From contig JAFTVG010000022.1 in assembly GCA_017465885.1 (NCBI GenBank), forward strand, positions 62,001 to 126,000: a stretch of DNA of 64,000 nt, written 5' to 3'. Positions 48,223 to 58,666 of the stretch are shown one piece after another. Origin of the DNA: Clostridia bacterium (GTDB taxonomy: Bacteria > Bacillota > Clostridia > Oscillospirales > CAG-272). The notes beneath the pieces are model-generated. The model searched no databases. It was not told the DNA's origin and worked only from the letters and a program-made list of their open reading frames with translations. Both the position numbers and the translations under genes were made by a program. Position 1 is the stretch's first letter. Each line of letters begins with the position of its first letter.

Positions 48223-50112
48223 TTATTCTTTAAAATAAAGCAAAGAGTAATTTCCGGGCTGAACCAGAGTATCGCCCAAAACACTCTGTCCGCTTTCAGC
48301 AAAACAGACCACGTCATCCTCATCAAGAACCACCTTGTAGGGCTTATCCGAAAGATTCACCACCACACGCATCCTTTCCCGATCATTAAAACGATCGAAA
48401 ACGAAGACACCGTTATCGTGACCAATGCCTTTATAGTAAGCATCCTTCAACATAGGATACTTTTTACGCAAGGACAGGGTTTCCTTGAAAAATGCAAGGA
48501 TCTCCCGATCCTCTCTGCCCCATGGATAAGGCTGACGGTTAAAGGGATCGTGATAGCCCTCCATACCGATCTCATCGCCGTAATAGATGCAGGGCATCCC
48601 GGGAAGAGTGGTCAGAAGCAGAACAGCCAGACGCAAAAGGCGCTTTGCGCTCTTGCGCTGCTCCTCTGTCAGGGAGACATGGGCAAGATAGTCGTTTGAA
48701 TGGTCTGCCTCGGGAGAGCCGGCAAGAACCGTTAGGATCCGCTCGGTATCGTGGGTCGATAAAAAATTCATCTGCAGGTCTGAAACAGCCTTGGGATAGT
48801 GACCGTAGAGAATTCTCATTGAATAGTAAAGGAATTCTGCATCACCGTGGTGAAGATAAGCAATGATGGCATTCTTCAGCGGATAATTCATCACTGCATT
48901 CAGCTGTCCGCCGTTAAAATAATGTCTGCGGTGAGAATAGGCGATCTTGTTGGAAGCATCCTCCCACACCTCACCGTAAATCAGTCCGTCCTTCCGCACG
49001 CTGCTGACCCGATCTCTGATTGCGTCCAGCATTTTATCGGATAATTCGTCGGCAACATCAAGACGCCAACCGAGAATACCCATTTTGCAGTATTTTTCAA
49101 TAATACCGCCCTTGCCCGCAATGAAATCAACAAACTGATCGTTGTTTCCGTTGACCTTGGGCAGAATGCTGATTCCCCACCAGCTTTCATACTTGTCGGG
49201 ATAGGAGGTGAAGCAGAACCAGGGATAGTAGGGGGATTCCTTGCTTTGGTAAGCGCCTAAGGTGTTGTGATTGCCGTATTTGTTAAAATAGATGCTATCG
49301 TCACCCGTATGGTTGAACACACCGTCAAGAATGATCTCAATGCCCGCTTCCTTTGCTTTCTCGATCAGGTTTTTCAGCGCCTCTTCTCCACCGAACATAC
49401 TGTCCACCTTGGAGTAGTCTGCCGTATCGTATTTGTGATTGGAGGAAGCCTCAAAGATCGGGTTGAGATAAAGGACGTTTACGCCCAGTTCCTTCAGGTA
49501 ATCCATTTTTTCAGCAACCCCCCAAAGGGTTCCACCGTAAAAATGATTGTTTTTTACAGGCATTCCCGGACCCGCTTGATACTCGGAAATGGGCTTATAC
49601 CAGTCCTTTTCAAGAACTGCCCCTTCCTTCACGGGCGCACCCTTCCCTTTTGCAAAGCGATCGGGAAAGATCTGATAAATGATCCCTCCGGCATAAGGCG
49701 AGGGCTTATTCGTCCCCTCCCTATAGACCGAAAGCTGAAATTTACTGACCTCCTCTCCCGGAACGGCGATCACGAATCCCTCACCGAATTCGTTTTGCGC
49801 CACCGTAAAGGAAGGCGTATAGAATGCGTAGTAAAAGAGACCGAATGATTGCCCCTCAGGACAGATCTCCTCGGTTTTTAAAGAGAAAAGAAAGGCTTCA
49901 CCCTTCTTTTCGCCTTCTATGGAAATCGTGCTGCCGGTATCGTCACAATATAAACGGATCTCGGCAGAGTCTGCGGAATACTCTTCACGCAGTGTCAGAA
50001 GCACGCTCAGCTCCTCGCCGTACTCAAAGGCAGTAAAGAGCTCAGCATGGGAGGTGCGGGAGGCTTTTACGCCTACCCGCACCTTATTTTGATCGTTTAT
50101 CGCATAAGCCAT
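48223..50112 (-). CDS. GH13 alpha-amylase-family enzyme (neopullulanase-like)
   Basis: The 629-residue product has an N-terminal beta-sandwich (about 1-130), a catalytic TIM barrel and a C-terminal beta-domain. The catalytic motifs are Gly-Trp-Arg-Leu-Asp-Val-Ala (nucleophile), Gly-Glu-Val-Trp-Glu-Asp (acid/base) and Phe-Leu-Ser-Thr-His-Asp-Thr (transition-state stabiliser). There is no signal peptide, so it acts inside the cell on maltodextrin or glycogen limit dextrins next to GlgP. It is last of the glycogen operon. An in-frame TTG at 50118 is an alternative start. Confidence 0.92.
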   Translation of the reverse strand: MAYAINDQNKVRVGVKASRTSHAELFTAFEYGEELSVLLTLREEYSADSAEIRLYCDDTGSTISIEGEKKGEAFLFSLKTEEICPEGQSFGLFYYAFYTPSFTVAQNEFGEGFVIAVPGEEVSKFQLSVYREGTNKPSPYAGGIIYQIFPDRFAKGKGAPVKEGAVLEKDWYKPISEYQAGPGMPVKNNHFYGGTLWGVAEKMDYLKELGVNVLYLNPIFEASSNHKYDTADYSKVDSMFGGEEALKNLIEKAKEAGIEIILDGVFNHTGDDSIYFNKYGNHNTLGAYQSKESPYYPWFCFTSYPDKYESWWGISILPKVNGNNDQFVDFIAGKGGIIEKYCKMGILGWRLDVADELSDKMLDAIRDRVSSVRKDGLIYGEVWEDASNKIAYSHRRHYFNGGQLNAVMNYPLKNAIIAYLHHGDAEFLYYSMRILYGHYPKAVSDLQMNFLSTHDTERILTVLAGSPEADHSNDYLAHVSLTEEQRKSAKRLLRLAVLLLTTLPGMPCIYYGDEIGMEGYHDPFNRQPYPWGREDREILAFFKETLSLRKKYPMLKDAYYKGIGHDNGVFVFDRFNDRERMRVVVNLSDKPYKVVLDEDDVVCFAESGQSVLGDTLVQPGNYSLLYFKE

Positions 50113-50139
50113 ATGCAAAACGGTCCTTTCGTTTTGTCC

Positions 50140-52560
50140 TTACTTAACAGGTTTCATATGCCAGATGTTCTCTGCATATTCGGCAATACTTCTGTCAGCC
50201 GCAAAGAAGCCTGCTCCTGCAATGTTCTCAAGAGACATCTTGTTCCACTTTTCTCTGTTGGGATAGTCCTTGATCGCTTTTTCGTGTACGAAGCAGTAGT
50301 CGTCAAAATCGGCAAGACACATATAGGGGTCGGCAATGCCCTGAGTCATCAGCAGGTAGTTGACCAGATGCTGGAAGGACTTGCCGTTGAAGCCCTCACC
50401 GAGACGGAAGATGGTGCGACGCAAAGCAACGCTGTTGTTGTAGTAGTCGGAAGCATAGTAGCCCTTTCTCCACAGCTCGTCTACCTCCTCGGTTCTCAAA
50501 CCAAAGATGTAGATGTTGTCTTCGCCCACAGCCTGTGCCATCTCTACGTTTGCACCGTCAAGAGTACCCATAGTCAGCGCGCCGTTGATCATCAGCTTCA
50601 TATTACCGGTACCGCTGGCTTCCTTGCCTGCCAGAGAGATCTGTTCACTGATCTCTGCGGAGGGGATGAGCACCTCTGCAACCGATACGTTATAGTCCTC
50701 AACGAAGACCACCTTCAGCTTTTCTGCAATCTTGGGATTCTTTTCGATATCCTTGCTCAGATTCCAGATCAGGTTGATGATCTGCTTTGCCATATAGTAT
50801 CCGGGAGCCGCCTTTGCACCGAAAATGAAGGTCTGGGGCTGCATATCCAGATCGGGATTTTCAATCAGCTGATCGTAGAGATAGATGATGCGCAGAGTGT
50901 TGAGAAGCTGTCTCTTATACTCGTGCATTCTCTTGATCTGCACGTCGAAGAGCGAATCAGGGTCAATGGAGGTGCCCTGCTTCTTTAAGCAGTACTCTGC
51001 AAAGCGCACCTTGTTTTCCTTCTTGACTCTGTCAAGAGCTTCAAGAACTGCCTTGTCTTCCTTGAACTCGCGGAGTCTTAAAAGCTCCTCGGGCTTTTTT
51101 CTGTAGTCGGGACCGATGGTATCGTCAAGCAGCTTTGCCAGTCCGGGGTTGGAGTAGCACAGCCATCTTCTGTGGGCAATACCGTTGGTCACGTTGGTAA
51201 ACTTTTCGGGGGTGTACTTATAGAAATCTCTGAAGACGGTCTTGGTCAGAATGTCGGAGTGAAGTGCCGACACGCCGTTGACAGTGTGAGAGCCCAGCAC
51301 CGACAGGTTCGCCATACGAACCGAGCGGTTGCAGATGATGGACATTCTGGCAATGCGATCCCAGTCGCCGGGATATGCCTTCCACAGATCCGCACAGAAG
51401 CGACGGTTGATCTCGCAGATGATAGCGTGGATTCTGGGCAGACGAAGAGCAAAGAGATCCTCGTTCCAGCACTCCAGTGCCTCGGGCAGAACGGTGTGGT
51501 TGGTGTAGGTCACGCACTTGGTCACGATCTCCCACGCATCCTCCCAATTATAGGAATAGGTATCGATCAGGATACGCATCAGCTCGGGAATAACAATGGC
51601 GGGGTGAGTGTCGTTGATGTGGAGAGCCACCTTGTCAGCAAAGTTGACAAGAGTACCGTAACGGCGCAGGTGATCGGCAATAATGGTCTGCAGAGATGCG
51701 GACACCAGGAAATACTGCTGAGTCAGACGGAGCAGCTTACCCTCGGTGTGATTATCGGCAGGATAGAGTACCTTGGAAATGACTTCCGCATTGGAGGTCT
51801 CCTGAATCGCTTTCACGTATTCGCCCTGGGAAAACAGTCCCATATTGAAGGGCTTGGTATCCTTTGCCTTGAACAGTCTTAAGGTGTTGACAGCCTTGCT
51901 ATCGTAACCGGAAATGGGCAGATCGTAAGGGATCGCCTGAACCTCTTCATACTCGGTATGAACGATGTCCAAATGGTCGCCCCTCCACTCCTCTCTGATT
52001 TTACCGCCGAAACGAACGGTAACCGCCTTATCGGTTCTGGGAATGAGAGAGGCGTTTGCGGAGGGTAGCCACACGTCGGGCAGCTCCACCTGATCGCCGT
52101 CGATGATTCTCTGCTTAAACATACCGTAATCATAGAGAATCGAGCAACCGGTTGCAGAATAATCCCCGGTGGTCAATGCATCCATAAAGCATGCGGCAAG
52201 TCTGCCAAGACCGCCGTTGCCAAGACCCGGATCGGCTTCCAGGGTACAAACGTCGTCAAATTCAAATCCGCGCTCAGAAAGAATCGCCTTGATCTCCTCC
52301 TCAATGCCCAGATTCATAACGTTGTTCTTCAACTGTCTGCCGATGAGAAATTCAATGCAGAGGTAGTAGACTCTCTTGGACTGTTGTTTTTTAATCTCTT
52401 TTTTGAACTGAGCTCTTTTGCCCGAGAGAATGTCCTTTACAACGAGCTGAAGGGCGCCGTAATACTGTTCCTTGTTGGCGTCAGCTATGGAAACGTTATA
52501 ATATCTTGCGAGCTTGCCTTCAATGGCGCTCTTCAGTTCGGTAAGTGTTTGCGTATTCAT
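50140..52560 (-). CDS. glgP: Glycogen/maltodextrin phosphorylase
   Basis: The 806-residue product has the pyridoxal-phosphate site Gly-Thr-Gly-Asn-Met-Lys-Leu-Met-Ile-Asn-Gly-Ala and the N-terminal Gly-Asn-Gly-Gly-Leu-Gly-Arg-Leu-Ala motif. It releases glucose-1-phosphate from glycogen. It is fourth in the operon, 27 bases before the amylase, so the operon holds both making and breaking of glycogen. Confidence 0.96.
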   Translation of the reverse strand: MNTQTLTELKSAIEGKLARYYNVSIADANKEQYYGALQLVVKDILSGKRAQFKKEIKKQQSKRVYYLCIEFLIGRQLKNNVMNLGIEEEIKAILSERGFEFDDVCTLEADPGLGNGGLGRLAACFMDALTTGDYSATGCSILYDYGMFKQRIIDGDQVELPDVWLPSANASLIPRTDKAVTVRFGGKIREEWRGDHLDIVHTEYEEVQAIPYDLPISGYDSKAVNTLRLFKAKDTKPFNMGLFSQGEYVKAIQETSNAEVISKVLYPADNHTEGKLLRLTQQYFLVSASLQTIIADHLRRYGTLVNFADKVALHINDTHPAIVIPELMRILIDTYSYNWEDAWEIVTKCVTYTNHTVLPEALECWNEDLFALRLPRIHAIICEINRRFCADLWKAYPGDWDRIARMSIICNRSVRMANLSVLGSHTVNGVSALHSDILTKTVFRDFYKYTPEKFTNVTNGIAHRRWLCYSNPGLAKLLDDTIGPDYRKKPEELLRLREFKEDKAVLEALDRVKKENKVRFAEYCLKKQGTSIDPDSLFDVQIKRMHEYKRQLLNTLRIIYLYDQLIENPDLDMQPQTFIFGAKAAPGYYMAKQIINLIWNLSKDIEKNPKIAEKLKVVFVEDYNVSVAEVLIPSAEISEQISLAGKEASGTGNMKLMINGALTMGTLDGANVEMAQAVGEDNIYIFGLRTEEVDELWRKGYYASDYYNNSVALRRTIFRLGEGFNGKSFQHLVNYLLMTQGIADPYMCLADFDDYCFVHEKAIKDYPNREKWNKMSLENIAGAGFFAADRSIAEYAENIWHMKPVK

Positions 52561-52592
52561 GTCTTTGTTAATCCATCCTTAGTATTTACTGC

Positions 52593-54008
52593 TCACAGAG
52601 AGCTGTACATTTTAATATATTCAAGTGCAGAACGATGCCAGGAGAAGTCGCTGGTCATCGCATTCACGCACAGCTGGTTCCAATTCTCTCTGTCGTAGTA
52701 AAGCTCCAGCGTACGGTCAAGGGCATTGAGCATATCATATGCATCGTAGCTCTTGAAGGTCACGCCGTTCCCCCTTCCGGAGGTGGGGTCATATGCCTTG
52801 ATCGTGTCGTAAAGTCCACCGACCTCTCTGACCACGGGAACGGTACCGAAGCGGCAAGCCATCATCTGTGCAAGTCCGCAGGGTTCGCTCTTCGAGGGCA
52901 TCAGGAAGATGTCCGCTCCGGCATACACCTTCTTTGCGAAGGTCTTGTTGTACGCCAGAATCACGCCGCACTTATGGGGATACTTCTTTGCGATCCAGCT
53001 GAAGAAGTTTTCAAGCTCGCTTTCGCCAGTGCCAAGCAGAACGAACTGAACGTCGCGCTGTAACAGCTCCTCCAGCACATAGCGCACCAGGTCAAAGCCC
53101 TTATGTGCGGCAAGTCTGGAGATCATTGCGATCAAAGGAACCTCAGGTGCCTCGGGCAGACCGAAAAGCCGCTGAACCTCTGCCTTGCACTCTGCCTTGC
53201 CGGACAGATCCTCGCAGCTGAAGGCAGAAGCGATCTCGGGGCTGTTGGTGGGATCAAAGAGCGAATAGTCGATACCGTTGACGATACCGCTGAGCTTGTG
53301 GGAGCAGGATCTGACGGCGTGATGCAGACCGCTGGCGAAGTATTCGCCCTTGATCTCCTCAGAATACTGCTGAGAAACGGTGGTCACGTGGTTTGCACAG
53401 ATCATCGCGCCCTTGGTCAGGTTCAGACAGCCGTTATAGGTCAGATCGTCCTTTGCCTCCTGCCCTAACTCAAACACATCACTGAGAATATCGGTGCCAT
53501 AAATGCCCTGGTAGTCGATATTGTGAATGGTATACACCGTCTTGGTGTTGGGGAAACGGTACTTGTGCTTCTGATAGATGACGCACAGCGCCGACTGCCA
53601 GTCATTGGCGTGCAGAATGTCAGGCACAAAGTCGATACGGGTAACCATATCCATCACTGCCTTGCAGAAATATGCATAACGCTCGCCGTCGTCATAGTTG
53701 CCGTACAGTGCGTTTCTCTTGAAGTAGAACTCGTTGTCGATGAAATAGTAGGTCACGCCCTTTTCTTTCAGAGCGTAAACGCCGCAATACTGGCGTCTCC
53801 AGGAAAGATTGATGACAAACTCGTCAACTCTCTCCATTTTCTCACGGTACTCGCTCTTCACGGTGCTGTAAAGAGGAATCACCACTCTCACATCGGCGTC
53901 AGGATCCGCCTGGGCAATAGCTGCGGGTAAGGAGCCCATAACGTCTCCAAGACCGCCGGTGCCTGCGTAAGGATTGGCTTCCGATGCTACAAACAGAATT
54001 TTCTTCAT
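52593..54008 (-). CDS. glgA: Glycogen synthase (ADP-glucose)
   Basis: The 471-residue GT5 protein has Lys-Thr-Gly-Gly-type N-terminus (here Ala-Gly-Thr-Gly-Gly-Leu-Gly-Asp-Val) and a C-terminal Glu-Pro-Cys-Gly-Leu-Ala-Gln-Met-Met motif. The usual Lys-x-Gly-Gly is Gly-Thr-Gly-Gly here. It adds glucose from ADP-glucose to the chain. A hairpin lies before it at 54024-54054. Confidence 0.95.
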   Translation of the reverse strand: MKKILFVASEANPYAGTGGLGDVMGSLPAAIAQADPDADVRVVIPLYSTVKSEYREKMERVDEFVINLSWRRQYCGVYALKEKGVTYYFIDNEFYFKRNALYGNYDDGERYAYFCKAVMDMVTRIDFVPDILHANDWQSALCVIYQKHKYRFPNTKTVYTIHNIDYQGIYGTDILSDVFELGQEAKDDLTYNGCLNLTKGAMICANHVTTVSQQYSEEIKGEYFASGLHHAVRSCSHKLSGIVNGIDYSLFDPTNSPEIASAFSCEDLSGKAECKAEVQRLFGLPEAPEVPLIAMISRLAAHKGFDLVRYVLEELLQRDVQFVLLGTGESELENFFSWIAKKYPHKCGVILAYNKTFAKKVYAGADIFLMPSKSEPCGLAQMMACRFGTVPVVREVGGLYDTIKAYDPTSGRGNGVTFKSYDAYDMLNALDRTLELYYDRENWNQLCVNAMTSDFSWHRSALEYIKMYSSL

Positions 54009-54023
54009 AGCTCACCTTGTATT

Positions 54024-54054
54024 ACCGACCCCAACCGTAACGGCCAGGGTCGGT
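54024..54054 (-). other. Intercistronic hairpin between glgD and glgA
   Basis: ACCGACCC (54024-54031) pairs with GGGTCGGT (54047-54054), with an inner CCG/CGG. It has no T-run, so it is more likely an mRNA-stability or partial attenuation element than a terminator. Confidence 0.5.
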
Positions 54055-54074
54055 GTCCTTTCAGATAAAAATAT

Positions 54075-55208
54075 TTAGATCATCTTTCCCTTTTCGATAC
54101 AGAAAGGCATGCTCTCGCTACCCGAAAGTGTTCTGTAGTCTCTGATGACCACGTTCTTGTCGGTCACGACGCAGTTCAGGTTGACGCTGTTGCCCGTGTA
54201 GGTATCCTGGAAAAGGATCGAGTTTTTAATAACGGTATTCTTACCCACCTTCACGCCTCTGAAGAGGATGGAGTTTTCAACGGTACCCTCGATCACGCAT
54301 CCGTCTGCAATCAGAGAATTCTTGACCTTGGCATCGTCGCTGTACTTGGTGGGCGTGGAGTTTCTGACCTTGGTAATGATGGGATGGTTCTTCACGCTGA
54401 AGATGGAGTTTCTCTCTCCGCTGTCACCAAGCAGGCTCATAGAGCATGCGAAATAGTCCTGAAGAGAGCTGAAGTTTGCATAGAATCCGTCGTAACGATA
54501 GATCATATACTTTGCAAATGCGGCGTTGCGTGCAAGGAAGTCTCTGGACATACTGGTCAGGTTTCTTGCCATTGCATCGTGTACCATCACCTGCAGATAT
54601 CTTCTGGATACCACCCAGATATTGATGTTCACGTCGTGCTCACCGGTGATACGGGAGGGACGGATGAGCGCCTCAGTGATTCTGCCGTCCTCGTCGGACT
54701 CTACGATCACAGAACGAGCCGCCTTTTCGGGGGTCACGTCCATCTTCTTTACAGCTACGGTGATATCCGCGCCCGTTCTTTCGTGCTGTGCGATCATATC
54801 GCTGATATTGATATTGCAGATACCGTCGCAGTCGGAAAGAACCACGTAGTCACTGGTCATATTGAAGATGGTGTTGGTAATGCTCTTCAAAGCCTCCATA
54901 CGGGAATTGAAGCGGGCAATACCGGTGCCTGCAAATGCACTCATATAAGGGGTCATCACCTTCAGACCGCCGGAACGGCGGGCAAGGTCCCAGTCTTTAC
55001 CCGAACCAACGTGGTCAAGCAGCGACTGATAGTTTCTGGTGGTCACAACGTAAACGCTGTTGATGCCCGAGTTCACCATATTGGAAAGGGGGAAGTCAAT
55101 GAGGCGGTAACGGCACGCAAAGGGGAGCGAAGCCATCGTACGCACCTTGGTCAGTTCGGGGATCGCATCATCATGAAGATTAGAGAAAATAATTCCTTCG
55201 GTCATCAT
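54075..55208 (-). CDS. glgD: GlgD-type glucose-1-phosphate adenylyltransferase subunit
   Basis: The 377-residue product has the nucleotidyltransferase fold with left-handed beta-helix, but the N-terminal Gly-Gly-x-Gly signature of GlgC is missing and replaced by Ile-Phe-Ser-Asn-Leu-His. This is the regulatory-type subunit GlgD that pairs with GlgC in Firmicutes. It is second in the operon, 11 bases behind glgC. Confidence 0.93.
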   Translation of the reverse strand: MMTEGIIFSNLHDDAIPELTKVRTMASLPFACRYRLIDFPLSNMVNSGINSVYVVTTRNYQSLLDHVGSGKDWDLARRSGGLKVMTPYMSAFAGTGIARFNSRMEALKSITNTIFNMTSDYVVLSDCDGICNINISDMIAQHERTGADITVAVKKMDVTPEKAARSVIVESDEDGRITEALIRPSRITGEHDVNINIWVVSRRYLQVMVHDAMARNLTSMSRDFLARNAAFAKYMIYRYDGFYANFSSLQDYFACSMSLLGDSGERNSIFSVKNHPIITKVRNSTPTKYSDDAKVKNSLIADGCVIEGTVENSILFRGVKVGKNTVIKNSILFQDTYTGNSVNLNCVVTDKNVVIRDYRTLSGSESMPFCIEKGKMI

Positions 55209-55219
55209 TCTTTACCTCC

Positions 55220-56416
55220 TTAGTTGTTTTCCGCACCGGGGTAGATCATCGCGCCGTCTTCAACGGTCTTGCCGTCGCCGATCTCGATCTCGGCACCGAC
55301 GACTGCGATCTTTACACCCTCTGCTCTGTCCTTGCCTACAACTGCATTCTTGCCAACCACCACGTCGTGGTCAAGCATAGAGTAGCTTACAACAGCCCCC
55401 TCCATGATCTTACTGTCGGAGAAGACTACGCTGTCCTTCACCACAGCACCGGGTGCAACGTATACGCCCGAGAAGAGGATAGAATTGATCACCTCACCGT
55501 AGATCTCACATCCCTCGGTAACAAGAGAGTTGGTGATCTTCGCCTCGTCGCCCACGTACTGAGGCTGACGTGCGCCGCTTCTGGAGTAGACCTTGTGACG
55601 GCGGTCGTGGAGATTGAACACAGGCTCTTCACCGATCAGATCCATATTTGCTTCCCAAAGACTGTCGATGGTACCAACGTCCTTCCAATAGCCCTCAAAG
55701 CGGTAAGCAAACATTCTTGCGCCCGAATTGAGCATTGCGGGAATGATGTTCTTACCGAAGTCGTTGTCAGAATCCTTATCTGCAGCATCTGCGATCAGGA
55801 ACTTTTCAAGCATATCCTTGTTGAAAATGTAGATGCCCATAGAAGCCTTGGTGGACTTGGGATTCTTGGGCTTTTCCGCAAACTCGGTGATGCGCTCGGT
55901 CTCATCGGTATACATGATACCGAAACGGGAGGCCTCAGACAGAGGAACGTCGATCACTGCGATGGTGCAGTCTGCATTGTTCTTCTTGTGATAGTCGAGC
56001 ATCTGTGCATAGTCCATATTGTAAATATGGTCACCTGAAAGGATCAGCACGTAATCGGGATCGTACCGATTGATGAAGTTCAGGTTCTGATAAATTGCGT
56101 TTGCAGTACCCTTATACCAGTCCTGCACATCCTTTGCCTGGTAAGGGGGAAGAACCATTACACCGCCGGAGGCTCTGTCAAGATCCCAGGGCTGACCGTT
56201 ACCGATATACTCGTTGAGTACCAAGGGCTGGTACTGGGTCAAAACGCCCACCGTATCGATTCCCGAGTTGACGCAGTTGGAAAGCGGGAAGTCGATGATC
56301 CGATACTTGCCCCCGAAGGGCACCGCAGGTTTGGCGGTAGTCTCCGTGAGAGCATAGAGTCTGCTTCCCTGCCCACCTGCCAGCAACATTGCTACGCATT
56401 CCTTTTTGTTAAACAT
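55220..56416 (-). CDS. glgC: Glucose-1-phosphate adenylyltransferase
   Basis: The 398-residue product has [10 protein letters not shown] at the N-terminus, [11 protein letters not shown] and Ser-Gly-Asp-His-Ile-Tyr. It makes ADP-glucose from glucose-1-phosphate and ATP. The start at 56416 follows aaaggagg. It is first of the five-gene glycogen operon (glgC, glgD, glgA, glgP, amylase). Confidence 0.96.
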   Translation of the reverse strand: MFNKKECVAMLLAGGQGSRLYALTETTAKPAVPFGGKYRIIDFPLSNCVNSGIDTVGVLTQYQPLVLNEYIGNGQPWDLDRASGGVMVLPPYQAKDVQDWYKGTANAIYQNLNFINRYDPDYVLILSGDHIYNMDYAQMLDYHKKNNADCTIAVIDVPLSEASRFGIMYTDETERITEFAEKPKNPKSTKASMGIYIFNKDMLEKFLIADAADKDSDNDFGKNIIPAMLNSGARMFAYRFEGYWKDVGTIDSLWEANMDLIGEEPVFNLHDRRHKVYSRSGARQPQYVGDEAKITNSLVTEGCEIYGEVINSILFSGVYVAPGAVVKDSVVFSDSKIMEGAVVSYSMLDHDVVVGKNAVVGKDRAEGVKIAVVGAEIEIGDGKTVEDGAMIYPGAENN

Positions 56417-56491
56417 GTTTGTCCTCCTTTGAGATGATGCCGCCATGAAGCTCACAACGGTCATAATAGAATTAAAATTGTATCAATTTAC

Positions 56492-56508
56492 AATAGAACG
56501 ATTCTATT
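56492..56508. promoter_or_regulatory. Palindromic operator at the glg transcription start
   Basis: AATAGAA-cga-TTCTATT is a perfect 7-3-7 palindrome, directly downstream of the glg -10 element, at or near +1. It could bind a repressor of the LacI or GntR type; the regulator is not in the window. Confidence 0.5.
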
Positions 56509-56514
56509 CAATTT

Positions 56515-56543
56515 AGTATACACCAAATTTACACTTTTTTCAA
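56515..56543 (-). promoter_or_regulatory. Promoter of the glycogen operon
   Basis: On the minus strand, TTGAAA (56543-56538), 17 bases, TATACT (56520-56515). Confidence 0.7.
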
Positions 56544-56634
56544 GTGTTTTACAAAAAAATAAGGAAAATTCACAACAATTTCTTCACTTTTTTTACAAAA
56601 AAACATACGAAACGAATGCTCAGTGGCTCAATGA

Positions 56635-57780
56635 TCATCCGTTATTTTCAAAATTTAACTTTTTGTAATACGCTGCAGTCAATTCGACCACAAGACCATA
56701 ACTCTTGCTCCCGCTCTCAACACCCTGGACCTTGATATAGGTATCATTCACCTTGTTCGTCACCGTGGAAATGACCCCCTTGTTTTCTTCGGTCTTTTTA
56801 GACGCCACACCGATCTCACAAAGCACTCTTTCATCCAGCTTTGAAAGGATCGAAGAGTACCTTGACAGACGGTTTTCCTCCTTCAATGCCGTATACAATG
56901 GATTGAGCATATACTCTAACATATTCACGTAGCCTGCATAGTTGATATAAGGATCGTCGCTTTCAAGACAGACGAGAAATGCCATAAAATTGGCATCGTC
57001 CTCTCTGGAGATCCCACGCTGATGGGAAAGCTCGTGGGCGCAGGTAAACACAAGAGTATAATCCATATAGTCGGTATTCACGTTGGTCTCACCGGTATAG
57101 TATGAATACATCCCCAGAAGTCCCGCCTTGGACATCAGCTGACTTGCCATGACAGGCTTGATCCTTGAAGAATAGCCCATAACGAAGGGGTACTTTTCAG
57201 ATGCGCTTTTATACGCTTTGTTGAGCTTTTCATTCATCTGCTCAAAGGTATAAGGCATTACCGAGGAGGAATCCTTGATGAACTGTATCTGGTCGGTATA
57301 CTCGTTGATCCGTTCAACAAGAAAGAGCGTGGTTTCTTCCAGCTCCTTTGACGAAAGCTCCTTTCTTTCAAGCCCTAATTTCTCCTCCAGCGGACTGCCC
57401 CGATAGCCCATCCCCAGGGTGAAGACGAAGGCAGAATAAAAGAGAGAGATCACGGCGAAAGCACAGGCAAAGAAGCGGGTAAGCGTGCGGAAACGTTCCC
57501 TTTTCGTGTTATACACAACAAAAGCGATCACGCCCGTCAGGACAAAGGGGAGACAAAAGAAGGCAAGCTCTCCAAGGGAGGTCGGAAACAGACCCGTTAC
57601 CTTGGCAAGTACCAGTCGAACCACTCCCGCGACACGGATATTGAAAAAATCGGCAAAATCCGCAGATACGAAGCAAAGCAGGTGGATGCATCCTGCAATG
57701 CAGGCAATGGAAAAAGCGATCAGCGCAAACAGAGGATATCGAGAGCGCAGACGCCGATAGATCGTTTTAAGAAAATTCAA
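56635..57780 (-). CDS. DUF3810 membrane protein with zinc-protease-like motif
   Basis: The 381-residue product has three N-terminal membrane helices (about 15-120), then a helical domain with His-Glu-Leu-Ser-His-Gln-Arg-Gly-Ile-Ser-Arg-Glu-Asp, the HExxH signature of zinc metallopeptidases, with a glutamate nearby that could be the third ligand. It belongs to DUF3810. The substrate is unknown. It overlaps the RluA gene by 14 bases and is the last gene of the leftward block. Confidence 0.85.
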   Translation of the reverse strand: MNFLKTIYRRLRSRYPLFALIAFSIACIAGCIHLLCFVSADFADFFNIRVAGVVRLVLAKVTGLFPTSLGELAFFCLPFVLTGVIAFVVYNTKRERFRTLTRFFACAFAVISLFYSAFVFTLGMGYRGSPLEEKLGLERKELSSKELEETTLFLVERINEYTDQIQFIKDSSSVMPYTFEQMNEKLNKAYKSASEKYPFVMGYSSRIKPVMASQLMSKAGLLGMYSYYTGETNVNTDYMDYTLVFTCAHELSHQRGISREDDANFMAFLVCLESDDPYINYAGYVNMLEYMLNPLYTALKEENRLSRYSSILSKLDERVLCEIGVASKKTEENKGVISTVTNKVNDTYIKVQGVESGSKSYGLVVELTAAYYKKLNFENNG

Positions 57781-58666
57781 AATTATACTCCTTTAAAAGT
57801 GCGCAAAACTCAGGATGCAGAGGGGCACAGACGGTCAGCTCCCGCTCGCTTATGGGATGAAAAAAAGTTAAACTGAACGCGTGCAGAGCTTGTCCGCAGA
57901 TACGATCAGAAGGTGTTCCGTAAAGTCCGTCCCCGAAAATAGGGTGACCGATGGAGGCAAAATGCACACGAAGCTGATGGGTCCTGCCGGTGTGCGGTTG
58001 GGCACTGACAAGTGTCAGTCCGCTTCTACGTTCAAGGACCCGATAGGTGGTGAACGCTCGTTCACCTTCGTTTTCGGAGACACTTCTCAAGATCACGCTG
58101 TCCAGAGCTCTCACGATATTTTTGTCAATACAGCCCTCGTCATCCCTTAGCGTTCCTTGAAGCAACGCAAAATATTCCTTTTTTACCCTGCGCGTCATGA
58201 TCTGCCTAGAGAGCGCCGCACTTGCTCTTTTATTCTTAGCAACAAGCACCACGCCCGTGGTGTCTCTGTCAAGACGGTTAGCGGCACGAAAGACGAAGGG
58301 TCTTCCCTGCTTCTGATAATAACACGCCAGCGCATTGGCAAGTGTGTCTTCAAAATGTCCGTGTGAGGGGTGGGTGGGCATCCCTTGCGGCTTGTTGATC
58401 AGGATCAGATCCTCGTCCTCATATAGGATCTGCAGAGGATAGTCGTAAGGAATCAGATCCTCAGAGCTCTGCTCATCCTCAAGCTCCAGCTCCAAAAGAT
58501 CTCCCTCTCTGAGTATAGCCCGCACCGTAACGCGCTCTCCGTTTAGAAGCATTCCCTGCTCCTTCTTTTTTAAAACCACCACCTGGGCGCGGGAAAGGGA
58601 CAGCTCCGAAAAGAGATACTCTTTTAAGATCCGTCCTGCCCAGCGTGCTTCCACAACGTAGGTCAT
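57767..58666 (-). CDS. RluA-family pseudouridine synthase
   Basis: The 299-residue product has an S4-like N-terminus (1-60) and a catalytic domain with Arg-Leu-Asp-Arg-Asp-Thr-Thr-Gly (catalytic Asp) and His-Gln-Leu-Arg-Val-His. It modifies rRNA or tRNA uridines; the position is not predictable. It overlaps divIC by four bases. Confidence 0.92.
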   Translation of the reverse strand: MTYVVEARWAGRILKEYLFSELSLSRAQVVVLKKKEQGMLLNGERVTVRAILREGDLLELELEDEQSSEDLIPYDYPLQILYEDEDLILINKPQGMPTHPSHGHFEDTLANALACYYQKQGRPFVFRAANRLDRDTTGVVLVAKNKRASAALSRQIMTRRVKKEYFALLQGTLRDDEGCIDKNIVRALDSVILRSVSENEGERAFTTYRVLERRSGLTLVSAQPHTGRTHQLRVHFASIGHPIFGDGLYGTPSDRICGQALHAFSLTFFHPISERELTVCAPLHPEFCALLKEYNFEFS

